64,000 nucleotides of DNA from Kordia algicida OT-1 (GTDB lineage: Bacteria; Bacteroidota; Bacteroidia; Flavobacteriales; Flavobacteriaceae): contig NZ_DS544873.1 in the NCBI RefSeq assembly GCF_000154725.1, positions 1,154,758 through 1,218,757 on the forward strand, read 5' to 3'. Numbering within the stretch: the stretch's first letter is position 1; each line of letters starts with the position of its first letter. Position numbers and translations under genes: made by a program. A model generated the notes under the pieces. That model had not been told where the DNA came from. It saw only the letters and a program-made list of their open reading frames with translations, and searched no databases. Of the stretch, positions 35,705-42,820 are shown piece after piece.

Positions 35705-36298
35705 ATGAAAAGACAAACCAACAAATTGAAAAATCCAAGAAGTATTTTTCCGCTTATTACCATTTTAGGAATGACCTTACTTATTTTATGTTCTTCATTT
35801 TATAATAAAGAGTGGTATTTTGATTGGAGTGGAATTCGTCCGCAAATAAAAGATTCTATTGAGGTAGCTAAATATTATGGTATTGACGCGAAGTATGTTG
35901 GATATGCAAATCGTAAATCAAATCAATATGACAGACAACGATGGTTGATGAAAAATGCAACACGACAAGAACTAGAAAAATTAACAACATATCCAGATGA
36001 AACTATTAAGGCAATTGCTTATAAAGGCTTGTTAAGAGATCCATCAATTACTAGAAATGATAAATTTTCAATAGTTTTAAAGGTGTTTAAAAATCACCCT
36101 GAATACATATATTATACAAGAGGTTGTGTTGCAGAACGTATGGAATTATCACAATATTTAATGGAAAATGTTTTACTTGAAAATTTTATATTTGATCCTG
36201 ATAATAGAAAATTTCATAAAGGATTTAATTTTACGGCTGCTCAAGAACAACATTTACTGAATAAGTATTATACTTTGGCAGATAAAGATGTAAACTAA
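35705..36298 (+). CDS. Membrane-anchored protein of unknown function (197 aa)
   Basis: The ATG at 35705 (MKRQTNKLKNPRSIFPLITI) is preferred to an upstream alternative at 35666. One N-terminal membrane helix (IFPLITILGMTLLILCSSF) is followed by a soluble part with 'KNATRQELEKLTTYPDETIK' and 'AIAYKGLLRDPSI', which reads like a HEAT-type helix pair. No catalytic residues recognised. A hairpin terminator follows immediately. Confidence 0.65.
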   Translation: MKRQTNKLKNPRSIFPLITILGMTLLILCSSFYNKEWYFDWSGIRPQIKDSIEVAKYYGIDAKYVGYANRKSNQYDRQRWLMKNATRQELEKLTTYPDETIKAIAYKGLLRDPSITRNDKFSIVLKVFKNHPEYIYYTRGCVAERMELSQYLMENVLLENFIFDPDNRKFHKGFNFTAAQEQHLLNKYYTLADKDVN

Positions 36299-36301
36299 AA
36301 A

Positions 36302-36335
36302 AGCTTCCAGTTTCCTGAAAGCTCTAGTTATAAAA
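36302..36335 (+). terminator. Hairpin terminator
   Basis: AGCTTCCAG-TTTC-CTGAAAGCT forms a 9-bp stem with one mismatch directly after the stop at 36298, followed by a short T-poor, A-rich tail. Confidence 0.6.
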
Positions 36336-36348
36336 AAATAATTGTTAT

Positions 36349-36501
36349 TTATTTTTGTGTAGGACAATCTTCTGTTTCACACATTGGACAAACTGTGTTG
36401 AATTCAGATTCGCCTCTGCGTGGTGCAAGTCCACCGTTGATTTCAAATTTAGAAATAGATACTTTCTTCAATTTTAAGGTTTTTAAATTTTGTTTTTTCA
36501 T
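36349..36501 (-). CDS. Small GG-leader RiPP-like precursor (50 aa)
   Basis: The frame starts with a Lys/Leu-rich leader MKKQNLKTLKLKKVSISKFE followed by INGG, then a core APRRGESEFNTVCPMCETED and CPTQK with three cysteines (CPMC and DC). The leader matches that of the peptide at 4634-4825 and the class I lanthipeptide-like precursors of Bacteroidota. The frame is short but the leader is convincing. No maturation enzyme is adjacent; the upstream neighbour is a phosphatase-like gene on the other side of a 98-base gap. Confidence 0.7.
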   Translation of the reverse strand: MKKQNLKTLKLKKVSISKFEINGGLAPRRGESEFNTVCPMCETEDCPTQK

Positions 36502-36599
36502 GGTTTAAAATTTTGAGTTAATTATTAAAAATAAGAAAGTGTTGCTTTTGTAAACTACGGGAATACCGTACTTGTATTTTTTTTAACATTTTATTATCA

Positions 36600-37847
36600 T
36601 TAATTTTTACGGATAGGTTCAGGAAATAATGCTTCATACGTATTCAAAACTTTGAAAGCATTTTCGCAAATTCCTTGTGTTGGATGATTGTTTGTGGCAT
36701 AATTCCAGCGCAAGCAAATAATATTTTTATAAATCATTTCAAAAGAAGTCTCCGTATTTACGTAATATTTGTAGTAAATATATAATGCCGCTATGGTTAC
36801 AGAACGACTTCCACCATGCTTTGAATGAATGACTAAGTTTCCTTGCGCAAAGAAGTTTTTAACACCATTTGCTTTTTGTTTTGTTGGCGAAGGCGCGTTT
36901 AGTAATTGTTCTACTTCTTGAACAGCAGCGACCAAAGTCATCATGTCATTTTCATTTCCATCAACCAAACCGACTTTTCCAAGCTGATTTAAATAATAAT
37001 GTTCATCATCAGCTAATTGAAATGGCAATGCAGCTCGTTTGTCCACTTGCGGATCTGAGAACGGAATTTGTAAATCGGATGCATTATTTTCTTCATCAGC
37101 CACATTTAAAACTCCCGCAATTTGATTGTCAATAATTGATTGTTCTGAGAGTAAAAAAGTAGCACCAACAAATATGAATTGCGTCTGTAATCCTTCTGGA
37201 ACATTCGTTGCTGGTATTTGAAAAATACAAGTCATTGCTGTGTTTGAAAAATTTCCTATTGGAATAGGAAGTTGTGTTCCAAAGAAAACACCTGGGTCTA
37301 CATTTTGTAATTCTTCACAGAAACTAAGCTTTACAGGATCTACAATGATGTCATTAGAATCGCCATACATCAATAATTGCGGAATTTGCGTTAATGAATA
37401 GGTTTTATCGCCATTATATGTAAGTTTCCAAACCAAATCAAAACAATCGCCTGGCCATTTTGACGTAGGAACATTTTGTGCTCCAAAAGCATTTGAAATA
37501 GCTTCAATATCTGTATGTTGCCACGCTATTACGATGGTAGAATCGGTATACTTGTCGTCACTAAAAATATGCGAAATCATTTCCTGATATTGATACTTTA
37601 AGAATGAGTCGTGCACTTTTTTGTTCAAACGTTCAGCCAAAGGTGTTACCGTTTCCCTTGGACGTTCACTGTGACTTTTATGTCCAACACCAGCCGCAAA
37701 AATATGATCGATACTACCAAATGCATCGGGTAAATAGTAGGCGAGTGCAGCAGCACGTTCGTAACCTTTGGTAGCTAAGTTTTCATTTTTTATATCTGCA
37801 GGTTTTTCTGCATGTCGTATAATTAAGATTTCTCTTGGATAACCCAT
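36600..37847 (-). CDS. Histidine phosphatase fused to a degenerate dual-specificity phosphatase-like domain
   Basis: A 415-residue cytosolic protein. The N-terminal domain has the histidine phosphatase active-site start LIIRHAEKP (His12), arginines in SERPRETVTP and the second His in VIAWQHTDIEAI. The C-terminal 120 residues end in a DSP-type loop, IHSKHGGSRS at about 340-349, where the catalytic Cys of HCxxGxSRS is Ser342 (codon TCA). The second domain is thus probably a phosphate-binding pseudophosphatase. The middle part (about residues 170-260) is beta-rich and unassigned. Substrate unknown. Confidence 0.78.
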   Translation of the reverse strand: MGYPREILIIRHAEKPADIKNENLATKGYERAAALAYYLPDAFGSIDHIFAAGVGHKSHSERPRETVTPLAERLNKKVHDSFLKYQYQEMISHIFSDDKYTDSTIVIAWQHTDIEAISNAFGAQNVPTSKWPGDCFDLVWKLTYNGDKTYSLTQIPQLLMYGDSNDIIVDPVKLSFCEELQNVDPGVFFGTQLPIPIGNFSNTAMTCIFQIPATNVPEGLQTQFIFVGATFLLSEQSIIDNQIAGVLNVADEENNASDLQIPFSDPQVDKRAALPFQLADDEHYYLNQLGKVGLVDGNENDMMTLVAAVQEVEQLLNAPSPTKQKANGVKNFFAQGNLVIHSKHGGSRSVTIAALYIYYKYYVNTETSFEMIYKNIICLRWNYATNNHPTQGICENAFKVLNTYEALFPEPIRKN

Positions 37848-37997
37848 GTAATTATTTTTTTCTAAAATTAGTAAATTATCTTAAAGTGAAGCTAGCGTAG
37901 TTTTACGTAATTTTTGGCCATTTTAGGAACTGATCTTTAGAAGATCATAATTTTTTAAAAATGTTTTTGAGAATTGGATGAAGTGATACCTTATATT

Positions 37998-38005
37998 TAA
38001 ATTTG
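37998..38005 (+). promoter_or_regulatory. -7 promoter box for the YihY-family gene
   Basis: TAAATTTG fits the Bacteroidota consensus TAnnTTTG, 49 bases before the ATG at 38054. No certain -33 element. Confidence 0.35.
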
Positions 38006-38053
38006 AAAACAATTGAGTTATAAGTCTAATTGAATTTTTTAAAAAATTAAACC

Positions 38054-38944
38054 ATGAATACAGAAAAACGTAATCGTTTTAAACTTCTTGACTTGCCATC
38101 ATTGCTTGTTGCTACTTCAAAATCTTGGTTTAATAGTGAACCTTTTGAGCGAAGTGCCGTGGTTGCTTATTATTCCATACTGTCACTACCAGCATTGATT
38201 GTCATTATTATAAATGTTGTTGGTTCTATTTGGGGAAAAGAACTTGTGCAAGGTGAATTGTTAGCACAAATAGCAAAGGCTTTGGGTAGCGAAACTGCGG
38301 AATCAATTCGTTTGATGATTGTTGATCGTGGGGAAACAACGACTTCAATTGTTGCAACTTCAATTGGTATTGGTACGTTGATATATGGTTCAACAGGAGT
38401 ATTTTTTCAAGTTCAGAATGCATTGGATAAGATTTGGGATGCGCAACCAAGATTTAAAAACGGTTTGGTAGAAACTATTTTTTCACGATTAAAAAGTTTT
38501 GGTTTTATTCTCATAATCGGATTTTTACTTTTAATAAGCTTTGTGCTTACTTCTGCATTGAGTGCATTTAGCGAAAATTTGAAACAGTATATATCTCCAA
38601 GTTTAGTAGAATATGCTTTTGTTTTGGATATTTTTGTTTCACTACTAATGATATATGTTTTGTTTGCGGCAATGTTTAAAATTTTACCAAATGCATCCAT
38701 TCCGTGGAAAGCAGTGCGTATTGGAGCTGCGTTGACTTCTTTATTATTTGTAGGAGGAAAATATTTACTCGCGCTTTATTTTAGTGAGTTGCAACCTGGT
38801 TCTACTTATGGTGCGGCTGGCGCAATAATATTGGTCATGCTGTGGGTTTCATATTCCAGTTTGATTTTATTTTTTGGAGCACATTTTACAAAAATTTATT
38901 CCGAAAAATATTTAAAGAAACAGCCCGAACAGGTTATAGCGTAA
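38054..38944 (+). CDS. YihY/BrkB family inner-membrane protein
   Basis: A 296-residue membrane protein with about six helices and the YihY signature: 'SAVVAYYSILSLPALIVIII' near the N-terminus, 'IWDAQPRFKNG' in the middle and GAAGAIILVMLWVSYSSLIL with FFGAHFTKIY near the end. The family was once called ribonuclease BN by mistake and has no established activity; a transport role is suspected. It is followed convergently by the TerC gene. Confidence 0.9.
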   Translation: MNTEKRNRFKLLDLPSLLVATSKSWFNSEPFERSAVVAYYSILSLPALIVIIINVVGSIWGKELVQGELLAQIAKALGSETAESIRLMIVDRGETTTSIVATSIGIGTLIYGSTGVFFQVQNALDKIWDAQPRFKNGLVETIFSRLKSFGFILIIGFLLLISFVLTSALSAFSENLKQYISPSLVEYAFVLDIFVSLLMIYVLFAAMFKILPNASIPWKAVRIGAALTSLLFVGGKYLLALYFSELQPGSTYGAAGAIILVMLWVSYSSLILFFGAHFTKIYSEKYLKKQPEQVIA

Positions 38945-38977
38945 TTAAAAGTATTCATAAGTAGTTAACAACAAAAC

Positions 38978-39766
38978 TTATGCTTTTTTTCGCGCCATGC
39001 GTAAATTCAAGAATTCTACCATTAATGAAAAGGCAATTGCAAAATATAAATACCCTTTTGGAATTGCACCAACTTCTTGACCAAATACTTTTAAATGTGA
39101 AATATGTGCCGATTCTGCAATTAGCATAAATCCAATTAGAATTAAAAAGGACAATCCTAGAATTTGAATGGAAGGATTTTTGTTCACAAAACTTCCAACA
39201 GGATTCGCAAATAACATCATAATTATCACAGAAGCTACTACGGCAATAATCATTACTAATAAAGCGTCATTTGGATTATCTGAAATTCCGTTTGTCATTC
39301 CAATTGCTGTCAAAATAGAATCAAAAGAGAAAACAATATTTATCATCGTAATTTGCACAATTGCTTTTGTCAAGGTTGTAGCGCGCTGTTTTTTTACTTC
39401 GCGTTCGTCGTGCTCACGATCAACAACTTTTTCATGAATTTCCTTCGTACTTTTATACAAGAGAAAAATTCCACCAGCAAATAAAATTACGGCTTGCCAA
39501 CTAATTCCTCCAGAAATCCAACTTTTATTTATATACCAAAATGGTGCTTTCATGGCGACCAAAAGTGAAATTCCAAATAGCAACACAATACGCATGACCA
39601 TAGCAAGTATCAAACCAATATTAGTAGCTTTCTTTCTCAGATTATCAGGTAACTTTCCTGCGGCGATTGAAATAAAGATAATATTATCAATTCCTAAAAC
39701 AATTTCTAATAATGTCAGCGTAATTATTGCTGCCCAAACATCTGGATTTGAAAAAATTTCTAACAT
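38978..39766 (-). CDS. TerC family integral membrane protein
   Basis: A 262-residue protein with seven to eight helices. The TerC motifs are LEIVLGIDNIIFISI near residue 20-35 and 'INIVFSFDSILTAIGM' around residue 140, each with an Asp in a membrane helix. TerC proteins are implicated in metal (Mn/Ca) export or in loading metals onto exported proteins. One base separates its start from the upstream lipoprotein gene's stop, so the two are probably co-transcribed. Confidence 0.92.
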   Translation of the reverse strand: MLEIFSNPDVWAAIITLTLLEIVLGIDNIIFISIAAGKLPDNLRKKATNIGLILAMVMRIVLLFGISLLVAMKAPFWYINKSWISGGISWQAVILFAGGIFLLYKSTKEIHEKVVDREHDEREVKKQRATTLTKAIVQITMINIVFSFDSILTAIGMTNGISDNPNDALLVMIIAVVASVIIMMLFANPVGSFVNKNPSIQILGLSFLILIGFMLIAESAHISHLKVFGQEVGAIPKGYLYFAIAFSLMVEFLNLRMARKKA

Positions 39767-39767
39767 A

Positions 39768-40172
39768 TTACTTTATTTTTTTTACTGTGCCGCGTTTTTT
39801 GGTTGAAGGATCTTCGAGTAACGAATATTCTAATAAATAAGAATCTTCCGTGGTAGAAAGAATCTTCATTTGTATCGGTTTGCTATCAGAATAATCTTTT
39901 GGATGCAGTTTTCGTCCAATAAATTCACAATCATTTACCCAACGAATGGTAAACGTATCAATTTTATTTTCGTAATAATCAACGCTCAACGTATCTGTAC
40001 GAACAGATTTCCCCGTTTTTGTTTCTCCATTTATTTCATATGTAAATTCAAAAGTTCCAACTTGAAAGTCTTTACAATTGCGTTCTACCTGATAACAAGA
40101 ACTTAGTACTAAGGCGATACAAATACTAAAAATGAAATTTTTCACTAGAATGTGATTTTTGAGTAAATTCAC
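39768..40172 (-). CDS. Lipoprotein of unknown function (134 aa)
   Basis: The signal peptide ends in the lipobox VLSSC, so the protein is exported and lipidated; the start is the ATG at 40172, though a GTG nine codons later (VKNFIFSICIALVLSSC) would also give a good signal peptide. The rest is a small beta-rich domain (VGTFEFTYEINGETKTG, YYENKIDTFTIRWVNDCEFI). Related flavobacterial proteins are sometimes labelled 'DNA topoisomerase IV' in databases, a label not supported by anything seen here. Confidence 0.78.
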   Translation of the reverse strand: MNLLKNHILVKNFIFSICIALVLSSCYQVERNCKDFQVGTFEFTYEINGETKTGKSVRTDTLSVDYYENKIDTFTIRWVNDCEFIGRKLHPKDYSDSKPIQMKILSTTEDSYLLEYSLLEDPSTKKRGTVKKIK

Positions 40173-40217
40173 TACAAAGAAACTAAAAATAACGATCGAT
40201 TGAAAGCAAAAATTAAT

Positions 40218-40640
40218 TTACTGTTGGTATGCTTCAAAAGTTCCATCAGTATAAAAAATAACAATCTTGTCAATGGTTTTTCCTTTTGATGAAACTTGTG
40301 TTGGAATAGTGGAAGTTACTTTTTCTTCCAAAGGCAATGATTGCTGATTGGTCGTCTGTGCAATTTTTGGTGTTGCGATTGGAGTTACAGCAGAAACATT
40401 TTCGGAAGCTGTCAATTTTGGAAAACTACCTTTTCCATTCAACAACCAATACACTTCTACCTCTGGAAAATTGTGTAAAATTTTCATGACAAACTCCAAA
40501 CTCGGTTTGTTTCTTCCTGATAAAATATGTGAAATACTAGAACGCTGAACGCCTAATTTATCGGAGAAAGCTGAAGCAGATAAATCGTAATATTCTAGGA
40601 TTTTTTTTAATCTTTTGGTAAAATCGGCTGTGTTTATCAT
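40218..40640 (-). CDS. XRE family transcriptional regulator
   Basis: A 140-residue regulator with an N-terminal Cro/C1-type HTH (LSASAFSDKLGVQRSSISHI, then LSGRNKPSLEFVMKIL) followed by a short segment with YWLLNGKGSFPK and a flexible Ser/Thr/Pro-rich tail. The start codon sits inside the palindrome TGTTTATCATTGTAAACA, one of six related sites between this gene and the divergent carboxypeptidase gene. Autorepression is therefore likely. Confidence 0.88.
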   Translation of the reverse strand: MINTADFTKRLKKILEYYDLSASAFSDKLGVQRSSISHILSGRNKPSLEFVMKILHNFPEVEVYWLLNGKGSFPKLTASENVSAVTPIATPKIAQTTNQQSLPLEEKVTSTIPTQVSSKGKTIDKIVIFYTDGTFEAYQQ

Positions 40641-40684
40641 TGTAAACAGGTGTTTTCAAATTGTAACGTTTACAAATGTAAATA
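40631..40684. promoter_or_regulatory. Three operator-like palindromes at the XRE regulator start
   Basis: TGTTTATCATTGTAAACA (40631-40648, containing the start codon), TGTTTTCAAATTGTAACG (40651-40668) and CGTTTACAAATGTAAATA (40667-40684) share the pattern TGTTTACA-x-TGTAAACA. Their closeness suggests cooperative binding of the XRE protein. Confidence 0.6.
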
Positions 40685-40855
40685 TAATGTTTCAAATCCG
40701 CAACAATAGTATGTTAAACAATAAATAATATCTATAAATTACTTTAAGTAACTAAATATAAAGTTCTGAAAATATGACCTTTATCATCTGATTCGTAACA
40801 TGCTATTTGTAAATAAGGCAAACATGTATTTTAGATATCCGGCAGTATACTATAC

Positions 40856-40932
40856 TGTTTACATTTGTACACAACGAAACAACAAATATCTGTTTACAAT
40901 TGTAAAATATACATTGTTTACATTTGTAACCT
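40856..40932. promoter_or_regulatory. Three operator-like palindromes upstream of the M14 carboxypeptidase
   Basis: TGTTTACATTTGTACACA (40856-40873), TGTTTACAATTGTAAAAT (40891-40908) and TGTTTACATTTGTAACCT (40915-40932) repeat the motif found at the XRE start. The last ends 15 bases before the ATG at 40947. The 40641-40946 gap holds these sites and no gene. Confidence 0.6.
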
Positions 40933-40946
40933 ATAATTAAAGAACT

Positions 40947-42086
40947 ATGCAATCATCTCACGAATCTAATTGGCGCAAAACCTACAAGGAAGCAAACTTG
41001 TTTGATCGTTATATTACGCTTCATCATATTTCTTCCCTATTAGAAAAACAGCCGAAAAAATTCAATCTAAAACAAATAGGAACTTCCGTATTAAATCGTC
41101 CAATTCATTCCCTAACGATCGGAAATGGAGATAAAAAAATATTGATGTGGTCACAAATGCACGGAAATGAATCTACCACCACAAAAGCTATTTTTGATGT
41201 TTTAAACTTCTTAAAAGAAGCTTCAACAGCATCAGAAACAATTTTAAAGCATTGTACATTATGTATCATTCCAATGCTAAATCCTGATGGAGCGCAGGCG
41301 TACACGCGTGTAAATGCAAATGAAATTGATTTAAATCGTGATGCACAAACGCTTTCTCAGCCAGAAAGTGTGGTTTTAAAAACGATTTATGATGCATTTC
41401 AACCTGATTTTTGTTTTAATCTTCACGGGCAACGCACGATGTACAGTGCAGGAAATAAAGACAAATCTTCTATTATATCATTTTTGACGCCTTCTGAGGA
41501 TGAAGAACGTTCTGTAACACCGAATCGTGAAAAAAGCATGGAAATCATTGTTAGAATGAACGAAATGCTGCAAAAACGCATTCCAAATCATGTTGGACGT
41601 TACGATGATGGTTTTAATATAAATTGTGTTGGTGATACATTTCAATCATTAGGAACGCCAACCGTTTTGTTTGAAGCTGGACACTTTCCTGACGATTACC
41701 AACGTGAAACTACGCGAGAGCTAATCTTTTACGCCATTATGGAAGCCATTCAATACATAGCTACAACTCACATTAAAGGAACGGCTACGGAAGCTTATTT
41801 TCAAATTCCAGAAAACGAAAAACAACACTACGACATCATTTTAAAGAATGTGCAAACTGACAAAAATGAAACGTTCGATATAGGTGTGATGTACAAAGAA
41901 GTTCTTAAAAACGGCAAAATTCACTTTGAACCGTATATTGAGGACAAAAAAATGTTAAAAAAATCCTTTGCTCACAAAATCATTGATTTTCAGGAGGCAA
42001 CCTCTGAGAAGTATATATTTCAATCGTTTTCGTTGGAAAATGAGCTTGTTCAATATTTAAGAAAATTCAATAAAATTGACAATTAG
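40947..42086 (+). CDS. M14 family zinc carboxypeptidase
   Basis: A 379-residue enzyme without a signal peptide. Zinc ligands are in WSQMHGNEST (HxxE) and FNLHGQRTMYSAG, with NPDGAQAYTRVNANEIDLNR as the substrate-binding core and the catalytic Glu in FEAGHFPDDYQRE. It would trim C-terminal residues or amidated/peptidoglycan-type peptides in the cytoplasm. The operators upstream suggest control by the divergent XRE regulator. Confidence 0.9.
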   Translation: MQSSHESNWRKTYKEANLFDRYITLHHISSLLEKQPKKFNLKQIGTSVLNRPIHSLTIGNGDKKILMWSQMHGNESTTTKAIFDVLNFLKEASTASETILKHCTLCIIPMLNPDGAQAYTRVNANEIDLNRDAQTLSQPESVVLKTIYDAFQPDFCFNLHGQRTMYSAGNKDKSSIISFLTPSEDEERSVTPNREKSMEIIVRMNEMLQKRIPNHVGRYDDGFNINCVGDTFQSLGTPTVLFEAGHFPDDYQRETTRELIFYAIMEAIQYIATTHIKGTATEAYFQIPENEKQHYDIILKNVQTDKNETFDIGVMYKEVLKNGKIHFEPYIEDKKMLKKSFAHKIIDFQEATSEKYIFQSFSLENELVQYLRKFNKIDN

Positions 42087-42173
42087 TTAACATATCTAAT
42101 GGTATTTTATGCATTATTATTCGGTTTTTTTTGTTTTTTTTGCATTATCTTTAAAAAATAATATAAGATAATC

Positions 42174-42653
42174 ATGGCAAAATTTAGGTTAGATGAAGTG
42201 GATCATCAGATATTGGACATGCTGATTGAAAATACAAGAATTCCATTTACAGACATCGCAAAAAAATTATTAATCTCTGCAGGAACGGTTCATGTTCGTG
42301 TAAAAAAATTAGAAGAAGCTGGCATCATAAAAGGTTCTTCCTTAACACTAGACTATCAAAAATTAGGATACTCATTTATCGCTTACGTTGGTATTTTTTT
42401 AGAAAAAACCTCTCAAACAAAGTTTGTACTAAACAGAATTCACGAAATTCCATATATCACAGTTGCGCACATCACAACAGGGAAATTCAATATTTTCTGT
42501 AAAGTACGTGCTAAAAACACGAAACATGCTAAAGACATCATCTTTATGATTGATGATATTGAAGGCGTATCACGTACAGAAACAATGATTTCATTGGAAG
42601 AAAGTATCAACGATAAAAACCGCTTGATGCATTCAATCTTTAATGATTTGTAG
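42174..42653 (+). CDS. Lrp/AsnC family transcriptional regulator
   Basis: A 159-residue regulator with an N-terminal HTH (ILDMLIENTRIPFTDIAKKL, then LISAGTVHVRVKKLEEAGII) and a C-terminal RAM (amino-acid-binding) domain containing 'YVGIFLEKTSQT' and 'ITTGKFNIFCKV'. It would form octamers whose DNA binding responds to an amino acid. Its targets are not evident; it is monocistronic with its own terminator. Confidence 0.93.
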   Translation: MAKFRLDEVDHQILDMLIENTRIPFTDIAKKLLISAGTVHVRVKKLEEAGIIKGSSLTLDYQKLGYSFIAYVGIFLEKTSQTKFVLNRIHEIPYITVAHITTGKFNIFCKVRAKNTKHAKDIIFMIDDIEGVSRTETMISLEESINDKNRLMHSIFNDL

Positions 42654-42678
42654 AAAAAAAACGAAAATTATAGCATAT

Positions 42679-42708
42679 AAACCCTTGCGCTTTTCGTGTG
42701 AGGGTTTT
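42679..42708 (+). terminator. Hairpin terminator of the Lrp-family gene
   Basis: AAACCCT and AGGGTTTTTT pair across a loop of about 15 bases, 25 bases after the stop. Confidence 0.75.
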
Positions 42709-42820
42709 TTAGTGAAACTTAATTTATAGAAGTCTGAAAGACGCACTAGAAATGATTAGTTGAACTAATGCTGATGAAAATCAAGAATATTAACAAAACC
42801 ATCTTTAAATACTAATTTCA

